A stretch of DNA of 64,000 nucleotides from Sphingobium sp. Leaf26 (GTDB lineage Bacteria > Pseudomonadota > Alphaproteobacteria > Sphingomonadales > Sphingomonadaceae): assembly GCF_001421665.1 (NCBI RefSeq), contig NZ_LMKV01000031.1:16447-80446 (forward strand), read 5' to 3'. Position numbers and translations under genes: made by a program. The notes beneath the pieces are model-generated. The model was not told the origin of the DNA. It worked only from the letters and a program-made list of their open reading frames with translations, and made no database searches. Position 1 is the stretch's first letter; each line of letters starts with the position of its first letter. Below are positions 34,812 through 41,894 of this stretch, one piece after another.

Positions 34812-35864
34812 TCAATTGGCTGCATTTTCGGGGCGGTAGGGGCTCTTGCGCCATTCCGCGACGATATGGGCGGCTTCGTCGATCGGCTTGCCGATCATCA
34901 TGGCCAGCAATTGCTCGAACAGCTTGACCCGCCCGAAGCCCAGATTAAGCCGGGGCACGCGCGGATTTTCTCCGGACAGGAAGGGGCGCAGGCCGTTGTT
35001 GAGCGTCGGCACCGCCTTCCACACTTCCCAGACGCGATAGAAATCGAGGCTGGACCGGTCGATCGCGAAGCCCGCGACATCCTCATAATGGCGCAGCGTC
35101 ACATCCGCGTCGCCCAACGTCAGCATGCCCTGCGACAAGGCCCAGTCCTGCGCCGGGTCGCCGGCAAAGGCCAGTTCCCAGTCGGACAGAGCGACGATCC
35201 TGTCGTCCTTCCATATCTCCTCGCCCATGCCGTTATTGCCCTTGCACAGCGAAATGCGCGGGGCAGTGGTCGGCAGATGCTCCTTTAGCCAATAGGCGGC
35301 CTCGGTCACGAGCGGGAAGGGATCGGTGCGGACGTCGCGGAAGATGGTCTGCCAACGATTGAAGTCGAACAGGGCGCAGTCGGCGGCGGATGCGGGCATG
35401 TCGACAAATGCGGTAAAACCGGTCGCTTCCAGATCCAGCGCGTGTAACGTCGCCAGCTTCTCGGCATGGTCGAGAGCGACCCGCTGGCGGCGGGCGGCGG
35501 CTTGCGCTCCTTCGTCGTACAGGCCGGGCAGGTCATTGCTGCCGTCCACCATCCGGCGGACCATGACCGGGCGTCCTTCAGTCAATGCCGGTGCCGGGTC
35601 GAACCAGAGTGGCTCGGCCACCGGTACGGCGGTCGGATAGAGGCCTTTGATGATGCGATATTCATAGTCGAGCGGCACCGGACAGATCGGCCCGCCCAAC
35701 GCATCGGTGCGAAAGACATAGCTGCCTTCGCTCCCGCCTTCATCGGTCCAGACGAGAAACGTTTCACGACTGATGCCGGGGAAGGTGCGCTTGAAGCGGG
35801 TGACGCGAACATCGCCGCCCATATGCGCGGCGAAATAGTCGGACAGGGATTGCTGGTCGATCAT
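34812..35864 (-). CDS. Phosphotransferase-family protein with altered catalytic loop
   Basis: The 350-residue protein has the APH/choline-kinase layout (NTP lobe to about residue 105; DWELAFAGDPAQD from Asp228), but where the catalytic loop HGDxxxxN should be it reads CKGNNGMGE (207-215), with His, Asp and Asn all changed. It may be a pseudokinase, a different catalyst, or a partner of the intact kinase encoded two genes on. GAGGGAGATGAT precedes ATG 35864; the longer frame to 35969 overlaps the upstream gene. It lies in the same leftward operon, 10 bases after the AttH/CrtC-like gene. Confidence 0.78.
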   Translation of the reverse strand: MIDQQSLSDYFAAHMGGDVRVTRFKRTFPGISRETFLVWTDEGGSEGSYVFRTDALGGPICPVPLDYEYRIIKGLYPTAVPVAEPLWFDPAPALTEGRPVMVRRMVDGSNDLPGLYDEGAQAAARRQRVALDHAEKLATLHALDLEATGFTAFVDMPASAADCALFDFNRWQTIFRDVRTDPFPLVTEAAYWLKEHLPTTAPRISLCKGNNGMGEEIWKDDRIVALSDWELAFAGDPAQDWALSQGMLTLGDADVTLRHYEDVAGFAIDRSSLDFYRVWEVWKAVPTLNNGLRPFLSGENPRVPRLNLGFGRVKLFEQLLAMMIGKPIDEAAHIVAEWRKSPYRPENAAN

Positions 35865-35874
35865 ATCATCTCCC

Positions 35875-37008
35875 TCAAAGGCCGAAACGCGGCTGGGGGC
35901 CGATGACGAACATCGGAATATAGGCGCTGCCGGATTCGCCATTGATGCTACAGGTGGTGAGTTGTTCACGATGCTTGGGCGTGGCCCGGCTGCCGTCGGG
36001 CAGGATCACGACTTCAGGATCGCTGATCTCATAGCTGTCGATCTCGAACAGGAGGTCGCGCGAACGCCAGACGCCCTGCCCTTCCCCGTCGGTAAAACCG
36101 CCATCGAAGCCGCCGCCGCGATAGACCCATGGGCGCCCGACCGATTGCGCCTCGATCGGGATATGCCGGCCATCCGCCAGTGTAAGGTCGAGTGCCATCC
36201 GATCGAACACGCGGGTGCCGGGCTTGAACGATACGTCGTGCGCGATGCCGATGACCTCGATCGGATCGCCCTCCCCTTCGCGCACCTCGCCTTCGGTGTA
36301 GAGGCGCTTGCCCTCGCCATCCTCGATCAGTTGCACCGCGCCGCCGAACCGGCCCGCGCGAAAGCCTGCATGAACCAGGAACAATCCCTTGCCGCCCGTT
36401 CGGGACGCCGAAGCAACGCCACCCGCGCTGGGCGTGCCGGTCATCGGCTCGAACCCGCCAACGCCCGGCCGCACGCCCCAGCTATGGTCGCGCCATCCGA
36501 ACCAGTCGTTCGCCTCGATCCGCTCGCCCTCCACCATCACATGGCCGCTGATCCGGCCCAACTGGTTGTACCGCAGATAATCGGTGTGCAGTCGCCCATC
36601 GCCGCGCGATACATGGGGATGTTCCAATCGCGGCGGCAGCATCGCATCGAACTGCATGTCGAGCGAAATGGGATAGTCGCCCGCTTCCAGCGTGTAGCGC
36701 AGCGCCTTGAATGCCTCGATCACAGACAGGGACAATGGCCCGATGCGTGCGTCGCTATCGGGCATCGGACGCAACTGACGGGTCAGGCGCACATTATACT
36801 GGCGCTGCGACCGATGCTGCACCATGGCAAAGCCCTCGATCACATTCATATTCTTGAAGACGGTGATGCCGGCGAGAAAGGCGACCTCGCCATCGGCGCG
36901 GAATCCACCCATCAACTGACGGTCATAGAAACGATGATCGGTAGAATGGACGTGATCGAAGGTCAGCGGCGCCTGATGGTGCAGCGTCTCGTCCAGCGAA
37001 GTCAGCAC
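35875..37008 (-). CDS. AttH/CrtC-like (DUF7064-type) protein of unknown function
   Basis: The 377-residue protein carries the motif WFGWRDHSWGVR around residue 165, the hallmark of two-domain lipocalin-like proteins related to carotenoid hydratase CrtC and AttH. No enzyme role is established for this branch; binding or hydrating a hydrophobic substrate is conceivable. The start is taken as GTG 37008, six bases after AGGGAG; an ATG at 37038 without a ribosome site is the alternative. It is the first gene of a leftward operon with two phosphotransferase-family proteins and an enoyl-CoA hydratase, and site B of the shared motif lies 60 bases ahead. A relative is encoded at 60385. Confidence 0.7.
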   Translation of the reverse strand: MLTSLDETLHHQAPLTFDHVHSTDHRFYDRQLMGGFRADGEVAFLAGITVFKNMNVIEGFAMVQHRSQRQYNVRLTRQLRPMPDSDARIGPLSLSVIEAFKALRYTLEAGDYPISLDMQFDAMLPPRLEHPHVSRGDGRLHTDYLRYNQLGRISGHVMVEGERIEANDWFGWRDHSWGVRPGVGGFEPMTGTPSAGGVASASRTGGKGLFLVHAGFRAGRFGGAVQLIEDGEGKRLYTEGEVREGEGDPIEVIGIAHDVSFKPGTRVFDRMALDLTLADGRHIPIEAQSVGRPWVYRGGGFDGGFTDGEGQGVWRSRDLLFEIDSYEISDPEVVILPDGSRATPKHREQLTTCSINGESGSAYIPMFVIGPQPRFGL

Positions 37009-37067
37009 ATCTCTCTCCCTTGTTATGGGACGAGGCATATGGCGGACGCGGAGCGAGGTCAATAGAA

Positions 37068-37084
37068 GTTCGCATACATACCAT
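37068..37084. promoter_or_regulatory. Catabolic-region motif, site B (AttH-like/MarR gap)
   Basis: GTTCGCATACATACCAT agrees at 14 of 17 positions with the copy at 58348-58364, and all three differences are transitions. It lies in the 171-base divergent gap between the AttH-like operon and the first MarR gene. Confidence 0.6.
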
Positions 37085-37179
37085 CCGCATGTGTATATAT
37101 CGCATCCGCTCAATTGCCTTGACAGGAGCGGCAGCAAATATCATGCCTGAAACGCTATATATTTCGGACCTTTGACATC

Positions 37180-37659
37180 ATGGACTATTCTGAGACACCG
37201 GTCGCCAACCAGTTCCGCCTGGGTTTCCTGATCCATGACGTGTCGCGCCTGCGTCGCACCGTAATCGACAAGGCGTTGAAACCACTGGGTATTACCCGAT
37301 CCCAATGGTGGGTGCTCAGCAATCTGGCGCGCAACAGCAGCCATGAAATGGTGCAGACCGAACTGGCCAATGTGCTGGACATCGGCAAGGTCGCTCTGGG
37401 CGGATTGCTCGATAGGCTGGAGGCATCGGGCTATATCGAGCGCAAGGCCGATCCGGGCGACCGCCGCGCCAAGCGCGTGGTCATGACCCGCAAGGGTGAA
37501 GAGATTCTGGAGCAGATGCAGGAGCAGGGCGCCGATCTCAACCGTGAGACGCTGCGCGACATTACCGAGGCAGAGGTGCGCCTGGCCGAGGATATCATGC
37601 ATCGCATGAAGAAGCGCCTGATCGAGATGGACGCCGATCTGCGCAAGAATAGCGGCTGA
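37180..37659 (+). CDS. MarR family transcriptional regulator, copy 1
   Basis: The 159-residue winged-helix protein has the MarR fold: SRLRRTVIDKALKPLGITRSQWWVLSNL, a recognition region around MVQTELANVLDIGKVALGGLLDRLEASGYIERKADPGDRRAKRVVMT with the wing arginine pair DRRAKR, and a long C-terminal dimer helix. It is about two-thirds identical to the MarR encoded at 37844, so the pair arose by tandem duplication. MarR proteins of catabolic loci usually respond to an aromatic acid or its CoA ester. The ATG at 37180 has no evident ribosome site. Motif site B lies ahead and site C just after the gene. Confidence 0.9.
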   Translation: MDYSETPVANQFRLGFLIHDVSRLRRTVIDKALKPLGITRSQWWVLSNLARNSSHEMVQTELANVLDIGKVALGGLLDRLEASGYIERKADPGDRRAKRVVMTRKGEEILEQMQEQGADLNRETLRDITEAEVRLAEDIMHRMKKRLIEMDADLRKNSG

Positions 37660-37748
37660 ACGCCGCCGCATTTCCAGTATTTCAAGATCAAGATCGTGCA
37701 TTAGCATCGCTCTGGATGCGTGCGCAGCAATTATTACATATCTATAAA

Positions 37749-37765
37749 TTTAGCTTGCGTATTAT
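37749..37765. promoter_or_regulatory. Catabolic-region motif, site C (ahead of MarR copy 2)
   Basis: TTTAGCTTGCGTATTAT agrees at 13 of 17 positions with the copy at 58348-58364. It lies 78 bases ahead of the second MarR gene in an AT-rich gap (37660-37843) that otherwise shows no gene. Confidence 0.5.
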
Positions 37766-37843
37766 TCGGAAGCGGATGTATCAGTCACGATAACGCAATG
37801 AAGCCGCCCCTGCCCATCGCGGGCGGCGGCAGGAACGATATCC

Positions 37844-38377
37844 ATGGATGATGTGCCCAACGCCCCCGATGCCAATCGTTATCGCCTCGGCTTTCTGGTG
37901 CATGATGTATCCCGCCTGCGTCGGACCTTGGTCGACAAGGTTATGAAACCGCTGGGCATTACCCGATCCCAATGGTGGGTGCTGACCAATTTGTCGCGCA
38001 ACAGTCGCCATGAAATGATGCAGACCGAACTGGCCAATGTTCTCGACATCGGGAAGGTGGCGCTGGGCGGACTGCTGGATCGTCTGGAGGCGATCGGCTA
38101 TGTCGAGCGCAAGGCCGATCCGGTGGATCGTCGGGCCAAGCGGATCGTCATGACCGCACAGGGCGAACATGCGCTGGAGGGTATTCAGGCAAGAGCCACG
38201 GCGCTCAATCGCGAAATGCTGGATTGCGTGACGGTGGAGGAAATCCTGTTCGCCGAAGCGGTGCTGCATCGCATGAAGCGTAACCTGATCGAAATGGACG
38301 GCCATGGCCGCCGGCGTGTGACGCACGCGGATGGCCATGGCGCCGACTCCATGGGTACGTCCCACTCGCCTGTCTAA
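37844..38377 (+). CDS. MarR family transcriptional regulator, copy 2
   Basis: The 177-residue protein is a close paralogue of the upstream MarR, sharing long identical runs such as KPLGITRSQWWVL and ELANVLDIGKVALGGLLDRL. The DNA-contacting region is almost unchanged, so both may bind the same sites, while the dimer helices and a basic, His-rich tail of about 20 extra residues (RRRVTHADGHG) differ. That suggests different ligands or heterodimers. The 192 bases between it and the convergent acyl-CoA dehydrogenase gene hold nothing that I can identify. Confidence 0.9.
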   Translation: MDDVPNAPDANRYRLGFLVHDVSRLRRTLVDKVMKPLGITRSQWWVLTNLSRNSRHEMMQTELANVLDIGKVALGGLLDRLEAIGYVERKADPVDRRAKRIVMTAQGEHALEGIQARATALNREMLDCVTVEEILFAEAVLHRMKRNLIEMDGHGRRRVTHADGHGADSMGTSHSPV

Positions 38378-38569
38378 CGGCTGGAGGCCGCAGACAAACG
38401 CTCGGCCAAATCGCTGCCCGGCAAAGGCCGTGCGATAAGGTAATGGCCTGTCCCACAGGGTCGATCTCCACCAGCTGCGATCGGCCCTTTCAATTACCGA
38501 CAGAAGGCGAGAATTTCACACGCATTTGCGGTGCTTCTTCCGCATTCGCTCGGATTTTGTCTACGTCTT

Positions 38570-39721
38570 CTATAGCGCCCTGCCGATCTGGAGTCGCATG
38601 ATCTCTGCGGTTCCAGCAAAGATGCGGTGCAGGCGCCCGGCGGTAAAAAGGCGGGACACCGGGTATTCGTGCATATATCCTGCGCCGCCGTGCAACTGCA
38701 CGCACTGGTCCAGCACCCGCCCCTCCATTTCCGGCAGCCATAGTTTCGCGACGGTCGCCTCGCCCATGTCGACCTCTCCCTTGCGCAGATAGGTGCGCAG
38801 GCAATGGTCGATATAGGCCTGCCCGACGTCGAGATCGGCCTTCATGTCCGCCAGCTTGAACTGGCTATTCTGGAAGTCGAAGATGGTCTGGCCAAAGGCC
38901 CGGCGATTTTTGACGAACTCCACCGTCAGGTCGAACGCACGGGTCGCGGCGGCATGCGCGATGATGCTCCACATCAACCGGTCGCGGTTCAGGCTCTTCA
39001 CCAGAACCTTGAACCCACCGTTCAGCGGCCCGAACAAATTGGTCGCGGGTACACGAAGATTGTCGAATACCAGTTCGCCATTGTTGGACGCATGGCAACC
39101 CATCTTCTTGAGGATGCGACCGATGCCCAGGCCCGGCCGATCACGCTCCACCAGGAAGATGGAAATGCCACGCGATCCGGCAGCCGGATCGGTCTTACAC
39201 GCCACCATGAACAGGTCGGCGTCGGCGATGCCGGAAATGTATGTCTTGGCGCCATTGATGACATAGTCGTCGCCGTTCCGCACAGCCGTCGTGCGGATGG
39301 ACGCCAGGTCGCTGCCCGAATCCGGCTCGGTCACAGTGAAGGCAAGCAAACATTCGCCCTTCACCATTTTCGGCAGCCATTGACGCTTTTGTTCCTCCGT
39401 GCCGAAGTCCATCAGTTGTTCGCACATCTGGTCGCGCTGGAAGGCAGGACCGATGCTGGCACCCGATATGGAGTAGCCCATTTCCTGCGTCATCACGACG
39501 CGGTCGAGGAAATCGCCGCCGGGGCCGCCAAATTCCTCCGATACGCCGATGCCCAATATGCCTGCCTCGCCAGCTTTCAGCCAGAAGCTACGCGGCATGG
39601 CATGATCTTCGTCCCATTGCTCGACAAAGGGGTCGGCCTGCGTTTCGAAGAAATGGCGTACCGTACGGCGAAACTGCTCATGTCCGTGGGTGAAAATGTC
39701 GGGATCGATATTCAGCGGCAT
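38570..39721 (-). CDS. Acyl-CoA dehydrogenase (long-chain/LCAD-like type)
   Basis: The 383-residue flavoprotein shows FTVTEPDSGSDLASIRTTA (FAD contact), NGAKTYISG and a C-terminal HGGAGYMHEYPVSRLFTAGRLHRIFAGTAEIMRLQIGRAL. The Glu of the YEGT motif is replaced (FAGTAE), so the base is probably on another helix as in long-chain and isovaleryl types. It stands alone on the minus strand, divergent from an enoyl-CoA hydratase gene; motif site D lies 16 bases before its ATG. GGAGAGG ahead supports ATG 39721. Substrate is unknown, but a bulky or cyclic acyl-CoA would fit the region. Confidence 0.9.
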   Translation of the reverse strand: MPLNIDPDIFTHGHEQFRRTVRHFFETQADPFVEQWDEDHAMPRSFWLKAGEAGILGIGVSEEFGGPGGDFLDRVVMTQEMGYSISGASIGPAFQRDQMCEQLMDFGTEEQKRQWLPKMVKGECLLAFTVTEPDSGSDLASIRTTAVRNGDDYVINGAKTYISGIADADLFMVACKTDPAAGSRGISIFLVERDRPGLGIGRILKKMGCHASNNGELVFDNLRVPATNLFGPLNGGFKVLVKSLNRDRLMWSIIAHAAATRAFDLTVEFVKNRRAFGQTIFDFQNSQFKLADMKADLDVGQAYIDHCLRTYLRKGEVDMGEATVAKLWLPEMEGRVLDQCVQLHGGAGYMHEYPVSRLFTAGRLHRIFAGTAEIMRLQIGRAL

Positions 39722-39736
39722 AGCCTCTCCGATCTT

Positions 39737-39753
39737 GTTCGCATTATGATAAT
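39737..39753. promoter_or_regulatory. Catabolic-region motif, site D (acyl-CoA dehydrogenase/hydratase gap)
   Basis: GTTCGCATTATGATAAT is identical to the copy at 58348-58364 over its first eight bases and agrees at 12 of 17 in all. It contains the small palindrome ATTAT-G-ATAAT. It lies between divergent starts at 39721 and 39811. Confidence 0.5.
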
Positions 39754-39810
39754 ATGCCTGATAACTACATAGCCTGACCAAGAGCCACAAGCGAAAACGG
39801 AGAGAAAGAT

Positions 39811-40608
39811 ATGGACCGCATCCGCATCGAGCGCGCAGAGGGCATCTGCACCATCAGCTTCAATCGACCCGACCGGATGAACGCGATCGACGACGCCATG
39901 ACGCGGACGTTGATCGCGACGTTCGAGGCGCTGGCGACTGACCCGGACACGCGCGTCGTGGTGATCGGCGGTACAGGCAAGCATTTCTCGGTCGGCGGCG
40001 ACATCGGCAATATCGCCGACTGGCTCTCGCCCGATCCGCAGGCGCGCCATGATCGTTTTACCGAAGCGGTGAGCACCCTTTCCAAGCCGCTGGTCTTGGC
40101 GATGCAGCGTGTGCCTCAACCGATCATCGCCTCGGTCCGGGGCCATGCCATCGGTGTCGCGTTACAGATCGCGATTCTGGCCGACTTGGTGGTCGCGTCC
40201 GAAACCGCGCGATTCAGCCTGCCCCAACTCGATCTGGCGCATACGCCAGACCATGGTGAAAGCTGGAGCCTGCCCCGCAAGATCGGGCTGTCCCGCGCGC
40301 TGCAAATGTCTCTGATGGCAGAGCAGATCGATGCCGCAACGGCGGAACGCTATCATCTGGTAAACTGGATTGTGGCTGACGAGGAGTTGGAAGCCCGCAC
40401 CCAAACCCTGGCGCAGCGTATCGCCGCCAGCCCGACGGCGGCAGCCCATGGCGCCAAGGCTTTGTTCTGGGGCGCACAACGTCAAACTCTGGTCGAGGCG
40501 ATGGACAGCGAGATTGCCATGTTGGGTAAGGTCGCGATGCAGGAAGATTTCGTCGAAGCAATCACAGCCTTCACCCAGAAACGCCCCCCCGTGTTCAGGG
40601 GGCGCTGA
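39811..40608 (+). CDS. Enoyl-CoA hydratase/isomerase family protein
   Basis: The 265-residue crotonase-fold protein has GTGKHFSVGGDIGNIADW and VRGHAIGVALQIAILADLVVAS, which make the oxyanion hole. In the catalytic stretch FSLPQLDLAHTPDHGESWSLP the usual glutamates are not in standard context, so isomerase, hydratase or ring-opening chemistry are all possible. The ribosome site GGAGAG precedes ATG 39811. It is a single gene, convergent with the P450 gene (seven bases between the stops) and divergent from the acyl-CoA dehydrogenase. Confidence 0.87.
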   Translation: MDRIRIERAEGICTISFNRPDRMNAIDDAMTRTLIATFEALATDPDTRVVVIGGTGKHFSVGGDIGNIADWLSPDPQARHDRFTEAVSTLSKPLVLAMQRVPQPIIASVRGHAIGVALQIAILADLVVASETARFSLPQLDLAHTPDHGESWSLPRKIGLSRALQMSLMAEQIDAATAERYHLVNWIVADEELEARTQTLAQRIAASPTAAAHGAKALFWGAQRQTLVEAMDSEIAMLGKVAMQEDFVEAITAFTQKRPPVFRGR

Positions 40609-40615
40609 GCCGGCG

Positions 40616-41857
40616 TCAGAGGGGCGTCACCCTCACCTGCATCTGGTAAACACCGCGAAAGACCCAAACTGGCAGAAAATCGAGCGTATCGTCCAGCACC
40701 TCGATCCGCTTCACCTTGCGCAACAGAGCGCCCAGAAACTCGCTGAGTTGCATCTTGGCGAGATGATGGCCGAGGCAGAAATGCACTCCCGGTGCAAAGA
40801 CCATGGATCCGCGATTGTCTCGCGTAAAGTCGATCCGGTCGGCATGTTCAAACACGGCCGGATCGCGATTGGCGGTGGAGATGAGCACCGCGACCACGTC
40901 CCCCTTGCAGATATTGTGCCCGTGCAGTTCGAAATCCTCGTAGACGAGGCGCGGCTGGCCGCCGACCATGGCGATGTGCCGCTGCAATTCGGTCACCACA
41001 TCCACGATCCGGTCCGGATTGGCCTGCGCCCAGGCCCAGGCTTCGGGATCGCGGGCCAGCGCCTCCACTGACAGGGTGATAGTGTTCATCGTCGTGTCGT
41101 GACCAGCCACGATAGCGACGTGCATCTGCGCCAATATCTCTTCATAGGACAGGCGATCCTCTCCCTCTGACGCCGTAAGCAGGCCGGTCAGGAAATCTTC
41201 CTTTGGATCGGTGCGCCGCTTTTCCAGTTCGACCGCCACCGCCTCGTTCATCTTCTCCAACGCGAAGCTGGCCTTTTCCAGCCGTTCGGCGGTCGGCACG
41301 GTCGCCCCCACCCCCTCCATCAGCCAGGTCGCCCAGTTCCGCAGTTCGGGCGTCAATTCGGGCGGCATGCCCAAAATCTGGAACAGCACATCGCCGGTCA
41401 TCGCGCGCGATATGCCTTCGTTGAATTCCAGTTCGCCTTCAGCGATCATCTTGTCGACCAGCGCTTCGGCACGCGCTTTTGCATAGGGGCGGAATCCCTC
41501 CACCACCTTGCGATTGAGGGCCTTCATCAGCAGCGAGCGCAGGCGAGCATGCCGCTCACCTTCGGTGCTGGTGATCCAGAGGTCGGAATATTTGACCAGC
41601 GTTGGGATGCGGGCATCCCATTGGTCCGGCGGGATCAGGTGGAAGACGGGAAACATGCGGCCGTCATTGGTGACCGGGATGCGGCGCTGAAAAGCGTCCA
41701 CGACATCCGAATGGCGGGTGATGAACCAGCATCGCGACCGTTCGCTCCAAAATACCGGAGTCCGATCGCGAATATGGTCAAGATCCTCGATCATGGCCTT
41801 GCCACGATCCCGCGGGGCGTTGGTCAGGTCGACATCCACAATGTCCTGTACGCTCAT
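40616..41857 (-). CDS. Cytochrome P450 (bacterial class I type)
   Basis: The 413-residue soluble P450 has the I-helix AGHDTT (251-256), the K-helix ExxR as Glu290-Arg293, and the heme loop FAPGVHFCLGHHLA with Cys361 as iron ligand. It would hydroxylate a substrate or CoA/acid intermediate using a ferredoxin and reductase encoded elsewhere. AAGGGA ahead of ATG 41857 marks the start. It is the third gene of a leftward operon: acyl-CoA dehydrogenase, double CoA-transferase, P450. Bacterial P450s of similar length act on terpenoids, steroids and fatty acids; specificity cannot be deduced. Confidence 0.94.
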   Translation of the reverse strand: MSVQDIVDVDLTNAPRDRGKAMIEDLDHIRDRTPVFWSERSRCWFITRHSDVVDAFQRRIPVTNDGRMFPVFHLIPPDQWDARIPTLVKYSDLWITSTEGERHARLRSLLMKALNRKVVEGFRPYAKARAEALVDKMIAEGELEFNEGISRAMTGDVLFQILGMPPELTPELRNWATWLMEGVGATVPTAERLEKASFALEKMNEAVAVELEKRRTDPKEDFLTGLLTASEGEDRLSYEEILAQMHVAIVAGHDTTMNTITLSVEALARDPEAWAWAQANPDRIVDVVTELQRHIAMVGGQPRLVYEDFELHGHNICKGDVVAVLISTANRDPAVFEHADRIDFTRDNRGSMVFAPGVHFCLGHHLAKMQLSEFLGALLRKVKRIEVLDDTLDFLPVWVFRGVYQMQVRVTPL

Positions 41858-41894
41858 GCTCCATCCCTTCCCTTATGATTGTTTATCGTTGTCG

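Noticed and set aside
37109..37142. TTGACA near 37119 as a -35 element for MarR copy 1
   Set aside because: No -10 element lies at the right distance; the nearest TATA-like stretch is too far away, so no promoter is called.
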